A stretch of 64,000 bases of DNA from positions 55,153 through 119,152 of the forward strand of contig NZ_RHNR01000002.1 in the NCBI RefSeq assembly GCF_003946025.1. The letters are read 5' to 3'. A program made the position numbers and the translations under genes. This document shows, in pieces, positions 10,652-19,899 of the stretch (its first letter is position 1; each line of letters opens with the position of its first letter). Under the pieces are notes generated by a model. The model saw only the letters and a list, made by a program, of their open reading frames with translations, searched no databases and was not told the origin of the DNA. This DNA is from Lacticaseibacillus songhuajiangensis. Its GTDB lineage: Bacteria > Bacillota > Bacilli > Lactobacillales > Lactobacillaceae.

Positions 10652-12892
10652 CTAACCGTTAGTTCGCTTGACTTCGTAAATATCGGGAATGTTCTTAATA
10701 GCGTCAATCATGCGTTCGAGCTGCGCCAGATTGTTAATGCCAACCGTCACGTGAATGTCCGCCATTTTGTCGTGGTCCACTCGACCATTAATGTTGTTGA
10801 GGTTCTTAGTCTGGGCATTCAGCGTCTGTAGCACGTCGTTGAGCAAGCCGCTGCGGTTGTAGCCGTAGATTTCCAGGTCAGCATTGAAGGATTGCGTGTT
10901 GTCGAACTTCTGACGCCACTTCACTTCAATCAGCCGTGAGGACTCCTCGCCTTCTGCCGCGACGTTCGGGCAATCAGCACGGTGAATCGTGACCCCACGC
11001 CCCTTGGTCACGTAACCGACAATGTCGTCACCCGGAACGGGCAGGCAGCATTTGGCCAGGTGCACCAGCATGTTGTCAACGCCTTCGATGATGACGCCCT
11101 CGTTATCGCCGGCCTTCTTCTTGCCGTTATTCTTCTGCTTGCGCTCCTTGGAAACTGTCGTGACCTTCTTGTTCTGGTCCAGGATTTCCTGTTCGCGCTG
11201 ACGCTGCTCGGCTTCCTCCTTCTCGCGGCGGTACTTCTCAGTTAGGCGGTTGGCAACTACTAGTGGTGTCAGTTCGCCATAACCGATGGCAGCGAGCAGT
11301 TCGTCCTCGGTCGCGTAGTTGAGGCGCTTCAGAAGTTCTTGCATCGGCTGCTTATCCATGAAGTCGCCGGGCTGCAGGTCCATTTCCTTGAGCTGGTGCT
11401 CAAGCATGTCGCGGCCCTTAACCGTGTTGTCTTCCTTATCTTCCTGCTTGAAGTAACGACGGATCTTGTTCCGCGCGCGGGAAGTGAAGACAACGGTGAC
11501 CCAATCGCGGCTCGGCACACTGGAAGAACTCGTCAGCATTTCGACGATGTCCCCATTCTTGAGCTGGTAATTCAGCGGCACAATTTTGCCGTTGACCTTG
11601 GCGCCGACGGTGTGGTTCCCGACTTCAGTGTGCACGAGGTAGGCAAAATCAAGCGTGTTACTGCCCTTGGGCAGTTCAAACACGTCGCCGCGCGGGGTGA
11701 AGACATAGACGCGGTCCGAGAAGATGTCGCCCTTAACGCTATCGACAAACTCATGCGCGTCATCGGTTTCGTCCTTGAGTTCCAAAATTTCGCGGAACAT
11801 ATCCAGCTTCTTGCCAGCGGCGTCGTATTGCACTTCGCTCGTCTGGCCTTCCTTGTACGCCCAGTGGGCCGCAACCCCGTATTCAGCGACGTGGTGCATT
11901 TCTTCCGTCCGGATTTGGACTTCGAGCGGCTTACCGGCGGGGCCGATGACCGTCGTGTGAATACTCTGATAGAGGTTGGCCTTAGGCATGGCAATGTAGT
12001 CCTTAAACCGCCCTGGCATTGGCTTCCACTTGGTGTGAATCACCCCGAGCACGGCGTAACAATCCTTGATGGACTGGGTAATCACCCGCACGGCAAGCAG
12101 GTCATAAAGTTCACTGAACTGCTTGTGCTTGTCACGCATCTTCTTGTAAATGGAGTAGATGTGCTTTGGCCGGCCGTAGATTTCGTACTGAATGTCGGTG
12201 CCCGCTAAGGCCGCGTTGATTTCCTTGATGGCAGACTGAATATAGCCCTCACGTTCAGCACGCTTGGAGTTCATCAGGCTGGCAATTCGGTGGTATTGCT
12301 GCGGGTTGAGATAACGCAGCGACAAGTCTTCTAGCTCCCACTTGATGGTGCTAATCCCCAAGCGGTCCGCTAGTGGCGCAAAAATATCCAGGGTTTCGGT
12401 GGCGATGCGGCGCTGTTTGTCAGGGCGCAAGTGCATCAGGGTGCGCATGTTGTGCAAGCGGTCAGCGAGTTTCACCATGATGACACGCAGGTCTTTGGCC
12501 ATCGCAATGAGCATCTTGCGGTGGTTTTCGGCGAGTTCATCCTTGTGCGCAACGTAAGTGACCTTGCTGAGTTTGGTCAGGCCGTCTACAATGACCGCAA
12601 CATCGTGGCCGAAGAGCTCGTTAATGTCGCCGAGCGTGATGTTGGTATCCTCGACAACATCGTGCAGGTAGCCTGAAGCCACGGTTTCGGGATCCATTTT
12701 GAGGTTCGCCAAAATACCCGCAACTTGAATGGGGTGAATAATGTAGGGCTCCCCACTCTTGCGGTACTGGTCCTTGTGCACGTACGCCGCGAAGTCATAG
12801 GCGCGCTGCACGAACTTCAGATGTTCTTCATTCATGTACTTCGCACACAGGGCCATAACATCCTGCTGCGTCAGTTCTGGTTGTTCTGCCAT
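10652..12892 (-). CDS. rel: Bifunctional (p)ppGpp synthetase/hydrolase (Rel)
   Basis: Stringent-response enzyme that makes and degrades (p)ppGpp. The start is taken at the ATG at 12892 (746 aa); the frame runs further upstream but through a terminator-like hairpin. The HD hydrolase motif is intact (YLHDVVEDT, His77-Asp78). The synthetase region has GRPKHIYSIYKKM and the loop RFKDYIAMPK (RxKD type, typical of bifunctional enzymes). A TGS domain (RVYVFTPRGDVFELPKGS) and a C-terminal ACT domain with the Cys-containing CCLPVPGDDI follow. dtd lies downstream. Confidence 0.96.
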   Translation of the reverse strand: MAEQPELTQQDVMALCAKYMNEEHLKFVQRAYDFAAYVHKDQYRKSGEPYIIHPIQVAGILANLKMDPETVASGYLHDVVEDTNITLGDINELFGHDVAVIVDGLTKLSKVTYVAHKDELAENHRKMLIAMAKDLRVIMVKLADRLHNMRTLMHLRPDKQRRIATETLDIFAPLADRLGISTIKWELEDLSLRYLNPQQYHRIASLMNSKRAEREGYIQSAIKEINAALAGTDIQYEIYGRPKHIYSIYKKMRDKHKQFSELYDLLAVRVITQSIKDCYAVLGVIHTKWKPMPGRFKDYIAMPKANLYQSIHTTVIGPAGKPLEVQIRTEEMHHVAEYGVAAHWAYKEGQTSEVQYDAAGKKLDMFREILELKDETDDAHEFVDSVKGDIFSDRVYVFTPRGDVFELPKGSNTLDFAYLVHTEVGNHTVGAKVNGKIVPLNYQLKNGDIVEMLTSSSSVPSRDWVTVVFTSRARNKIRRYFKQEDKEDNTVKGRDMLEHQLKEMDLQPGDFMDKQPMQELLKRLNYATEDELLAAIGYGELTPLVVANRLTEKYRREKEEAEQRQREQEILDQNKKVTTVSKERKQKNNGKKKAGDNEGVIIEGVDNMLVHLAKCCLPVPGDDIVGYVTKGRGVTIHRADCPNVAAEGEESSRLIEVKWRQKFDNTQSFNADLEIYGYNRSGLLNDVLQTLNAQTKNLNNINGRVDHDKMADIHVTVGINNLAQLERMIDAIKNIPDIYEVKRTNG

Positions 12893-12916
12893 TATTATCG
12901 CCGTCCTCATACAATA

Positions 12917-12944
12917 AAAGCACGTCCTCAAAAGTACGTGCTTT
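12917..12944 (-). terminator. Intrinsic terminator between the prmA operon and rel
   Basis: Hairpin AAAGCACGT...ACGTGCTTT with a following T-rich tract on the minus strand, placed between the last gene of the prmA-rsmE cluster and rel. Confidence 0.75.
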
Positions 12945-12990
12945 CTGTTTGCTATCTATTTATTTATTATACAAGCGTGTGCGGAAAAAG

Positions 12991-13317
12991 CTAGTCTTTC
13001 AGTAGTGCCAGCAGGTTCATCACGACGTAAATGGGCACGAACCAGTAGTCATACTTAGCAAAACGCAGGAAAACCATTCCGGCGAACAAAATTGGGAAGA
13101 CGAGGAGCCACCACCAACCGAGACCGTTCTTTTTGATTGAGCGGCCAATCCACCAGGCATAAGCGCCATCCATAATCAGAAACAGCAGCCCAACGCGCCA
13201 AGCGATGGACAAGTGCACTAGTTTGAAGATAAAGGGCATCAGCACCGCCATGACGACGTTGGTAATGAGAAGCAAACTGAGCGGCTTTTGCCACCAGGCA
13301 TTAATTTTTTGAAGCAA
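12991..13317 (-). CDS. Small integral membrane protein of unknown function
   Basis: 108 aa with four likely membrane segments (LSLLLITNVVMAVLMPFIF; VGLLFLIMDGAYAWWI; WWWLLVFPILFAGMVFL; YWFVPIYVVMNLLALL). I recognise no family. It begins 2 bp after rsmE and is followed by a terminator, so it is the last gene of the DUF3013-prmA-rsmE transcription unit. Weak sequence features but clean spacing support it as real. Confidence 0.75.
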   Translation of the reverse strand: MLQKINAWWQKPLSLLLITNVVMAVLMPFIFKLVHLSIAWRVGLLFLIMDGAYAWWIGRSIKKNGLGWWWLLVFPILFAGMVFLRFAKYDYWFVPIYVVMNLLALLKD

Positions 13318-13319
13318 TA

Positions 13320-14060
13320 TTATTCATCCTTCCCTAATTCCGTTAGTGCAGACACCGCACTGAGTAAGTATAGCGGTGCGGTTTCCGTGCGCAGAATGCG
13401 TGGCCCGAGTCCTGCGGCCTTGTAACCGGCTGCGGTCAGTTGCGTCAACTCTTCCGGCGCGATTCCCCCCTCGGGGCCAAACACAACGACCAGATCATGC
13501 GAAGCAGCGCGGACGCTTTGCAAAAGTTGCGCGGCCTCGCCCTCCTTGGCACTTTCTTCATAAGCGACTAAACGCTGGTCGGCTTGCAATTGGGCCGCGT
13601 CCGTCAGGTTCGCCATGAACTCAACGGTTGGTACGAGGTTGCGGTGGCTCTGTTCAGCCGCCCCCCGTGCAATGAGTTGTAGTCGCTCAAGTTTGCGGTC
13701 AGCCTTGCTTGCTTGCCAGCGGGCGGTGCCCCACTGGGAGTTGGCAAAAATAATCCGGCTGACCCCCAGTTCCGTAGCTTTTTGTGTGACGAGCTCGGCT
13801 TTTTGCGCCTTGGCGATGCCGCAAACGATGGTCACGGCTAGCGGTAATTCCACCGCTTTGGTAATGTCTGCGCCAACTGTGACCGTGAGTGGCTTGAGGT
13901 CGGCAATGGTCACCACGTAAGCATGCGCGGTACTGTCGGCTAACTCAAACTGGGCGCCAGCCTGCATCCGCAGCACCTGAACGGCGTGCTTTTGCACAGC
14001 GGCATCCAGTTCAACCGTCATGCCTGACGTCAGCGGCTGATTGTAGAAGTAACGCTGCAT
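13320..14060 (-). CDS. rsmE: 16S rRNA (uracil-1498-N3)-methyltransferase
   Basis: SPOUT-class methyltransferase modifying U1498 of 16S rRNA. 246 aa, normal size. The SAM-binding knot motifs are VVFGPEGGIAPEE and LGPRILRTETAPLYLLS near the C-terminus; the N-terminal PUA-like domain starts MQRYFYNQ. It overlaps prmA by one base (TAATG), a common neighbour pair in Firmicutes. Confidence 0.96.
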   Translation of the reverse strand: MQRYFYNQPLTSGMTVELDAAVQKHAVQVLRMQAGAQFELADSTAHAYVVTIADLKPLTVTVGADITKAVELPLAVTIVCGIAKAQKAELVTQKATELGVSRIIFANSQWGTARWQASKADRKLERLQLIARGAAEQSHRNLVPTVEFMANLTDAAQLQADQRLVAYEESAKEGEAAQLLQSVRAASHDLVVVFGPEGGIAPEELTQLTAAGYKAAGLGPRILRTETAPLYLLSAVSALTELGKDE

Positions 14061-14962
14061 TAGTCTGCCTCCGCCAGTTGGGCGCGGAAAGCCACCCAGT
14101 CGCCGAGACGATGCTCTTCGGCAATCTCAAAACCGTTGGCGAGCAACGTTTCCTTAATGAGCGGTGCTTTTTCGCTAATGATACCAGCCAGCAGTAAGTT
14201 GGCCCCCGGCAGCAGGTGTGCTGGCACCTGCGGAATCAGCGGCACAAGCACAACTGGCAACATGTTAGCGAGCACTAGCTTGTACTTGGCATCTGCTGGC
14301 ACGTTCGTCAGCAAGTCGGAACTAATCACTTCGATGTGGTCAACAGGATTCAGCGCAATGTTCTGCTGCGCACTGGCAACCGCGTCATCTTCCAAATCAG
14401 TTGCGAGTACCGACTTAGCGCCCATGCGCATCGCCGCGATGGCCAAAATGCCGGAGCCGGTGCCAACGTCAAGGACGCTTTCGTCGCCGCGGATGCAGCC
14501 TTCGAGCAGCCCAAGGGTCAGGCGCGTACTCGGGTGCGTTCCCGTGCCAAATGCGCGGCCTGGATCCATAATGAGCTGGATTTCACCGGGTGCGGCTGCG
14601 GGTTGTTTTTCCCAGCGCGGTACAACACTGAGGTAACGGGTAATGCGCACCGGGTGGTAGTACTTCTCCCAGGCGGATGACCAAGCGCTGTCGTCAACGC
14701 TGCCGTCACTAATGGCGGCATCTTCAGTGGCAAAACCATATTCGGCCAAATCGCGCACATTTTGCAAAACTTGCGGGGCAACTTCAGTCAGCGCTGTGGC
14801 TTCAGCGAAGAAGCCCGTCACCGCTGCTTGATCAGCCGGAAGCTGTGCACCGGTGGTCGCGTCATCAACCTGAATGCCCTGCGCACCGGCTTCAATTAGC
14901 ACGTTGCTGACCATTTCTTCGGCGGCCGCGGCAGTCGTGACAGTTAGTTTAAGCCATTCCAT
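14060..14962 (-). CDS. prmA: Ribosomal protein L11 methyltransferase
   Basis: SAM-dependent trimethylation of L11. 300 aa. The N-terminal substrate-recognition domain starts WLKLTVTTAAAAEE. The Rossmann motif VLDVGTGSGILAIAA is at about residue 168, with preceding PGRAFGTGTHPSTRL (motif typical of PrmA) and motif IV LANMLPVVL. It is coupled to rsmE. Confidence 0.96.
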   Translation of the reverse strand: MEWLKLTVTTAAAAEEMVSNVLIEAGAQGIQVDDATTGAQLPADQAAVTGFFAEATALTEVAPQVLQNVRDLAEYGFATEDAAISDGSVDDSAWSSAWEKYYHPVRITRYLSVVPRWEKQPAAAPGEIQLIMDPGRAFGTGTHPSTRLTLGLLEGCIRGDESVLDVGTGSGILAIAAMRMGAKSVLATDLEDDAVASAQQNIALNPVDHIEVISSDLLTNVPADAKYKLVLANMLPVVLVPLIPQVPAHLLPGANLLLAGIISEKAPLIKETLLANGFEIAEEHRLGDWVAFRAQLAEAD

Positions 14963-14974
14963 AAAACGTGCCTC

Positions 14975-15475
14975 CTAGTACTTGGGGTATGGGAAGAACT
15001 GCGCAGCCTTGGCGGCGGGTTGTGCTGCGAGCGCTTCGTCATATGCTTCTTCGTTGAATTGCACTTGGAAGTTATCGTCCTCACTCGTGCCGTCAACAAA
15101 ATCGAGCATGTCACTTTCACCATCGTCCAGCACCTGCTGGAAAGTGTCAAAGAAGGCGTCAACCGTTGCCTGGTCAATCCCCTTCTTGCCGTTGAACGGA
15201 ATCACCTTCAGGTACTGGTCTGCGTACTCATTGCCGTCCATTCGCGTTTTGTCGTAAAACAGCACCGCATCTTCGTAAGAAACGCTACCGTCCTCGGCCG
15301 TCTCGCCTTCCTGGTCTTCAATCTGGAAATCCTGGTCGGTGGCAACGGTGATAATGTATTCCAGTTCAATAGCGTGGGCTTCTTTGTCCCAATTGAGGTT
15401 GACGTCGCCGTCGAAGTCAAGCGCGTCCATTTTGTCGCCGATATAGTCAAGCATGTTCGTTGTGTCTGTAGCCAT
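14975..15475 (-). CDS. DUF3013 family protein
   Basis: 166 aa from the ATG at 15475, chosen because GGAAGGATAACCTT precedes it and the upstream frame extension has no ribosome site. Strongly acidic, soluble and Asp/Glu rich. It resembles the DUF3013 family that sits beside prmA in lactobacilli and streptococci; no biochemical role is known. Same operon as prmA (12-bp gap). Confidence 0.8.
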   Translation of the reverse strand: MATDTTNMLDYIGDKMDALDFDGDVNLNWDKEAHAIELEYIITVATDQDFQIEDQEGETAEDGSVSYEDAVLFYDKTRMDGNEYADQYLKVIPFNGKKGIDQATVDAFFDTFQQVLDDGESDMLDFVDGTSEDDNFQVQFNEEAYDEALAAQPAAKAAQFFPYPKY

Positions 15476-15615
15476 AAGGTTATCCTTCCGCTTCTGTAAT
15501 CCGCCCAGTGGACGGTTGTCATTGGCTAATATTAACGCAAAATTGGCGGCGGCAAAAGTCCAGTAGCCAGGCGAAAACGTTACCGCTATACTATTATTTA
15601 AGGAAGTGACCAACT

Positions 15616-15852
15616 ATGGACGAAAAAGAACGCCAGCTGCGCATGCAAATTGCCACGATTAGCGACCAACTAATGAGTGAACGTTACACGGAAGATCAAG
15701 TCGAGAAACGTTATGATGAGTGGCGCCGCGGTAGCATAGAGGCTCCCACTGCGGCTGAAGAACACGCTTTTAGTATGAGTGAGGCACGTGAATTTACGGA
15801 AGAATTATTGGTGCGGGTATTGCTGGCAAAAGATGATACAGATAATGATTAA
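15616..15852 (+). CDS. Small acidic protein of unknown function
   Basis: 78 aa, hydrophilic, helix-rich with many charged residues (for example RYTEDQVEKRYDEWRRG). Preceded by AAGGAAGTG, with a TATACT -10-like box at about 15589. Transcribed away from DUF3013 and ending in a bidirectional terminator. No family recognised. Confidence 0.7.
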   Translation: MDEKERQLRMQIATISDQLMSERYTEDQVEKRYDEWRRGSIEAPTAAEEHAFSMSEAREFTEELLVRVLLAKDDTDND

Positions 15853-15875
15853 GCTTAACTAAATATGTGGGCGTA

Positions 15876-15928
15876 AACGCAAAAGGAGCACCGACTGAGG
15901 AATTAACAGTCGGCGCTCCTTTTGCGTT
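15876..15928. terminator. Bidirectional terminator
   Basis: Near-perfect long hairpin: AACGCAAAAGGAGC(A)CCGACTG pairs with its inverse across a 9-base loop, with A-rich and T-rich arms. It lies between the convergent 78-aa gene and the MFS transporter gene. Confidence 0.9.
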
Positions 15929-17202
15929 CACTTAGTTGCATCTGCTAAATCTGGCTCGTGCACCCGACGTGCCACGATCACAATCCCAACGATAAGTGCC
16001 ACACTACTGCCGCCATAAATGCTCCAAGCGGGTACTGCCCCGAAGGCGTTAATGAGAGCTAAGAAAACGGCTTGGCCGATGGGTGCAGCAATCAAGGCAA
16101 CCATGCTAATCACGCCCTGCGACTGCGCCAGGTGGTCATTATCAATTTCGGTCATCAAAATGGCACTGATGCGCGGATTCACCTTCGCGGTCAGGTAAGT
16201 GGTGAGCAGAATTGCAAGCGCTACGAGCAGCTGACTGCGCCCGTAGATGAAGGCTAGTGCCAAGAGCCCCATGCTCGCGGTAATGCCGATGGTTAGGGTC
16301 AGGATGGGCAACTTTTGCAGACCATCATTAGCAAACAACGCCCCCGCGACCATGCCGATTCCGAACAGCGCATTCATGATGGCCACGGTGAAGCCGTAGT
16401 CACCCAACCAAAGTTGGTGCATGCTCAGCAGGCTAACGCTCATCAGCCAGTCCATGCTGGTGCCGAGAATATTGATGAACACGGCGACCACCATGACGAC
16501 GGCGATGAAGCGATTGCGCGCTAAATAGCGAATGGTTTGTCCAGCGCTACGAATAAAACTCTCCTGCTGGACTGCCGGTGCGGATTGCGGGCTGGGAGTC
16601 GTCTTGTCCGCCACTGCCAGTTGCCGGCGCCGCAACATGATGAGACCCGCTGCCAGCGCGAACGAAACCGCGTTGAGGAGACCAAACAGTGCGTAATTAT
16701 GGTTCAAAAGGATAATCACGCTGGCCCCCACTGCCCCAAACACGAGCTGAATTGTGGTATTACTGGCTGTTTGCAGAGACAAAGCACTGTTGAGTTCAAC
16801 TGTGGGTACGGTGGCTTTCAAGATTGGCATGCCCAAACCATTGGCGTACTCACCCCAAATATCCGAGACAATGTTGATGAGCAGCAGCATGCAGAAGATG
16901 ATGAGGTTGCCGCGCTGCATAATCAAGGCCGTGAGCACGAGGAACAGTCCTGCCTGCACGAGGTAGGTGCGGATGAGACCGCGACTTTTGCGGCGCGTCT
17001 TATCCGCCCAATAGCCCGTGAGTATGGCAAAAAGTGCCGGTAATAAGCCCGCCATACTGGCTAGGGAGACAGCCAAAGCCTTAAACGGCATGGTTGCCGC
17101 GTAAATAATGAACACAATATTGTAAAGGCTATTGCCAATGCCATCAATGGCTCCTGCCGCTAAAAGCGTTCGGTAAGCGGCGTTAGTTTTGAGTTCGTGC
17201 AT
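15928..17202 (-). CDS. MFS transporter
   Basis: 424 aa with about 12 hydrophobic segments. The cytoplasmic loop between helices 2 and 3 reads YWADKTRRKSRG, an MFS motif A variant. Start set at the ATG at 17202 (AAAGGAGTG nine bases upstream). Substrate unknown; the family includes many drug-efflux proteins. It is divergent from the Rgg-type regulator, about 80 bp apart, so the regulator may control it (inference). Confidence 0.85.
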   Translation of the reverse strand: MHELKTNAAYRTLLAAGAIDGIGNSLYNIVFIIYAATMPFKALAVSLASMAGLLPALFAILTGYWADKTRRKSRGLIRTYLVQAGLFLVLTALIMQRGNLIIFCMLLLINIVSDIWGEYANGLGMPILKATVPTVELNSALSLQTASNTTIQLVFGAVGASVIILLNHNYALFGLLNAVSFALAAGLIMLRRRQLAVADKTTPSPQSAPAVQQESFIRSAGQTIRYLARNRFIAVVMVVAVFINILGTSMDWLMSVSLLSMHQLWLGDYGFTVAIMNALFGIGMVAGALFANDGLQKLPILTLTIGITASMGLLALAFIYGRSQLLVALAILLTTYLTAKVNPRISAILMTEIDNDHLAQSQGVISMVALIAAPIGQAVFLALINAFGAVPAWSIYGGSSVALIVGIVIVARRVHEPDLADATK

Positions 17203-17282
17203 CCTGATCACTCCTTTTGATATTCACAGAATAATCGCAGCAGGTTATAATGTGGTCATAATTATCCAATAGGAGAAAAAAG

Positions 17283-18320
17283 ATGGCAGCAAATTCTTCC
17301 ACGCAGGCGGCTGGCGCTTTGTTCCGGCAACTAAGACAAGAACGCAACACCACCCTGCAGCAGATTGCGGACGCGCAATGCAGTGCGGCCTTCATCAGCA
17401 AGTTTGAACGCGGCGAGCGGGACATCAGTTTCACCCGCATGCGGCACCTGCTCGACCGCATTAACGTGTCTGTCGAGGAGTTCATGTTTCAGTTGAACGC
17501 ACAGTCGCAGGAGGCAATCCCCCGAGGTCAGTTGTTCTCAATGAATGTCGAACTCCGCCACATTCACCTAAGTGCCGCGTACTTTCAACCCTTTCTAAAA
17601 CTCGTACAACTGAACGCGCAGCAAAATGCCTTCCAGCTAACTGAGCAGGACGTGCAGGAGTTGACGCATGCTGGGGATGATGTGCTAATGCTTGGCGATG
17701 GCAATTCACGCTGGCAGCGCTTCTACCGTATTTACCGGCGAATTCTGATTGCGGTGGCGAAAACCAATTTGCAAGGTGATTATGAGCACAGTGATTTTGC
17801 CTCGCTGGACGACATGCAGCACAGCTTTGCGGAGTGGAGTCGGCCGGTTACCGCTTATCTATACGGCGTGGACCGTTGGGGCACTTTTGAATTCTTCATG
17901 CTGCGCCAATTTCAAACTTCGATGACGCTGGACGCACTCCGGCGCTTCACCAAACTCGCCGTTCGGCGCGCAGCAGGCACCGACTTTGATGCCAACCACG
18001 AACTGCTCTATGGCATTCTGCAGGGTGCCTTCACCCGCTTCGTGGCCGCGCGCGCGTTTCAAGATGCGGCGCAATGCATTGAGTGGCACCATGAACTTAA
18101 TATTAATGAAGACACTTACTATGGGCTCTTAAATCGCTTCATGGGCGGCTGGCTGCTGATTCATGAAGGCCAGGTGCAGACGGGCAAACAGCAATGCGAG
18201 CGGCTAATCGCGCTGCTCAAAGAAATTGGTTTAATGCATACCGCCCGGCTTTGGCATGAGTGCCTGGACATGGTGATTGCCAGTTACGAGCAGCCAACAA
18301 AATTCAGTATTTTCTGGTAG
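17283..18320 (+). CDS. Rgg/GadR/MutR family transcriptional regulator
   Basis: 345 aa. An XRE-type helix-turn-helix at residues 11-60 (LRQERNTTLQQIADAQCSAAFISKFERGERDIS) is followed by a helical TPR-like C-terminal domain, the architecture of Rgg-like regulators, which often sense short peptides. The length is longer than the common 280-300 aa. No short peptide gene was seen beside it. AGGAGAAAAAAG precedes the start. Confidence 0.85.
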   Translation: MAANSSTQAAGALFRQLRQERNTTLQQIADAQCSAAFISKFERGERDISFTRMRHLLDRINVSVEEFMFQLNAQSQEAIPRGQLFSMNVELRHIHLSAAYFQPFLKLVQLNAQQNAFQLTEQDVQELTHAGDDVLMLGDGNSRWQRFYRIYRRILIAVAKTNLQGDYEHSDFASLDDMQHSFAEWSRPVTAYLYGVDRWGTFEFFMLRQFQTSMTLDALRRFTKLAVRRAAGTDFDANHELLYGILQGAFTRFVAARAFQDAAQCIEWHHELNINEDTYYGLLNRFMGGWLLIHEGQVQTGKQQCERLIALLKEIGLMHTARLWHECLDMVIASYEQPTKFSIFW

Positions 18321-18369
18321 ACAAACCAACCCGCCATGCCAGTGCAGCGCTCTTTTCACATGTGAATTC

Positions 18370-18398
18370 TTTACAGATGTGGACAAGCTTGATATAAT
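18370..18398 (+). promoter_or_regulatory. Promoter of tRNA-Ser
   Basis: -35 TTTACA (18370-18375), 17-bp spacer, -10 TATAAT (18393-18398); the tRNA starts 16 bp later. Confidence 0.85.
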
Positions 18399-18413
18399 AA
18401 CTTTCGTTGTTAT

Positions 18414-18501
18414 GGAGAGTTGGCAGAGTGGTAATGCAACGGACTCGAAATCCGTCGAACCGGCTAATACCGGCGCACGAGTTCGAATCTCGTACTCTCC
18501 T
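18414..18501 (+). tRNA. tRNA-Ser (CGA)
   Basis: Class II tRNA with long variable arm. Acceptor GGAGAGT pairs with ACTCTCC. The anticodon stem ACGGA/TCCGT holds the loop CTCGAAA (anticodon CGA, reads UCG). The T-arm is ACGAG-TTCGAAT-CTCGT. The base after the acceptor is T, where G is usual for tRNA-Ser, and CCA is not encoded. Its 3' half serves as attachment site for two integrated elements. Confidence 0.93.
18443..18501 (+). repeat. IME attL (3' half of tRNA-Ser, 59 bp)
   Basis: 59 bp from the anticodon arm to the T after the acceptor, perfectly repeated at 23311-23369. The element therefore carries a copy of the tRNA 3' half and restores the gene on integration. Confidence 0.95.
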
Positions 18502-18525
18502 GAATAAACGTTGATATATCAGCGT

Positions 18526-18554
18526 CCCGCAGCCTTTCGGGGTTGCGGTTTTTT
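18526..18554 (+). terminator. Terminator after tRNA-Ser (inside the IME)
   Basis: CCCGCAGCC, short loop, GGTTGCGG and then six T. Supplied by the IME in place of the native tRNA terminator, which now lies at 63544-63596. Confidence 0.8.
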
Positions 18555-18682
18555 GTTGCTTTCAAACACCTGTTTGGGTCGAAATCGGCCTTCCAGTACC
18601 AATGCAGTACCAGTTCGAAAAATCAGACCGCCGTTTTTGGCGGCAAACGTGTCCGGAATTTCATGTGATCAGACCTTTCTTT

Positions 18683-19801
18683 TTAGAAGAATTTGTCGAG
18701 GGCATCGGCGGTTTCGCGTTGCTTGTTGGGGAAAAGATGCCCGTAAGTGTCAATCGTTGTGACGATGCTCGCATGCCCCAGTCGTTCCTTGATGATCGTG
18801 TACTCTGTTTCTTGGTCGATCAACAAGGCGACGTGTGAGTGCCTGAAATCGTGAATGCGAATCTGCTTCATCGTGGGATCACGCTTGCAGATACGTTTGT
18901 AGCGCATGCGGATCGTATGCTTATTGCGGCGTATCAGCGTTGCTTGGAACATTGGCGTATCTTCGCTCCAGTCGAGGGCTAAGTCGTGCTTAAAGAGTTT
19001 CTGTTGCTGTTCACGCCATTGCAGAAGCAAGGCGATCATGCCTTGGTTGAGACTAATACGGCGATTACTAGCCTTAGACTTCGGCGGGGTAATGACATCC
19101 ACGCCGCCGCGCCGGAACACAGACTTGCTGACAGTAAGTTCCTTGCGTTTGAAATCGAGATCCGACCAGTCCAGCGCGCATAGTTCGCCAACCCGCAGGC
19201 CGGAGAAGAACAGCAGTGAGAACAACACGTACCAGTCGAATTCCTCTGGCAGATGAATCAGCGTGGTAAACGCGTGAAATTCATCTGGCGTGTAGAACTC
19301 CATTTTCTTGCGTTCGATTTTGAGCTTCTTCACGCCAATACAAGGATTTTCGACGATCACTTTCTCCTCAACGGCGACATCGAGAATCAGCTTTAACTCA
19401 ATCAAGGTCTTGTTGTTGGTGTTATTGCTCAAATCACGTTCCTCGGTGAGCCATTCTTGAAAGTCGCGGATGTGCTCGCTGGTCAGGCGCTTAATATCGG
19501 CATTGACGAAGAACGTCTGGATATAGCGCTTGTACACGGCACGTTGGGACTGCAAGTAGGACGGCTTGATATGGATCTTCACGCGGTTCACGTACCGCTC
19601 GAACAATTCATCGAAGGTGACGGTTTCTTGATTGAACAGCCGATCGACGCTAGTACGCATCATCTCCTTTTCAACTTCGCGGGCAGCTGCCATTGAATGA
19701 ATGCCTTGTTTCTTCTTGCGGCGTCGCTTGCCGGTGACGGGATCAGTGCCAAAGGAGACACTGACAACATAGGTACCATTAGGTGCTTGGGTAATACTCA
19801 T
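18683..19801 (-). CDS. int: IME tyrosine site-specific integrase
   Basis: 372 aa from the ATG at 19801 (GGAGG seven bases upstream). An N-terminal arm-binding domain (basic GKRRRKKKQG) and SAM-like core-binding domain (about 65-165) precede the catalytic domain. The catalytic Arg is in SGLRVGELCALDW, the His-x-x-Arg in HDFRHSHVALL, and the Tyr nucleophile in TIDTYGHLFPNK. It lies next to attL and points toward the tRNA. It presumably recombines the 59-bp repeats. Confidence 0.95.
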   Translation of the reverse strand: MSITQAPNGTYVVSVSFGTDPVTGKRRRKKKQGIHSMAAAREVEKEMMRTSVDRLFNQETVTFDELFERYVNRVKIHIKPSYLQSQRAVYKRYIQTFFVNADIKRLTSEHIRDFQEWLTEERDLSNNTNNKTLIELKLILDVAVEEKVIVENPCIGVKKLKIERKKMEFYTPDEFHAFTTLIHLPEEFDWYVLFSLLFFSGLRVGELCALDWSDLDFKRKELTVSKSVFRRGGVDVITPPKSKASNRRISLNQGMIALLLQWREQQQKLFKHDLALDWSEDTPMFQATLIRRNKHTIRMRYKRICKRDPTMKQIRIHDFRHSHVALLIDQETEYTIIKERLGHASIVTTIDTYGHLFPNKQRETADALDKFF

Positions 19802-19899
19802 TTCATACCTCCAAATAATCGAAGGCACGCTTGCTTTGGTCGTTGACCATGATATACTTGGCTTGTCTAGGGCAAAGTATCGGGTGCGTGCAATCACGT

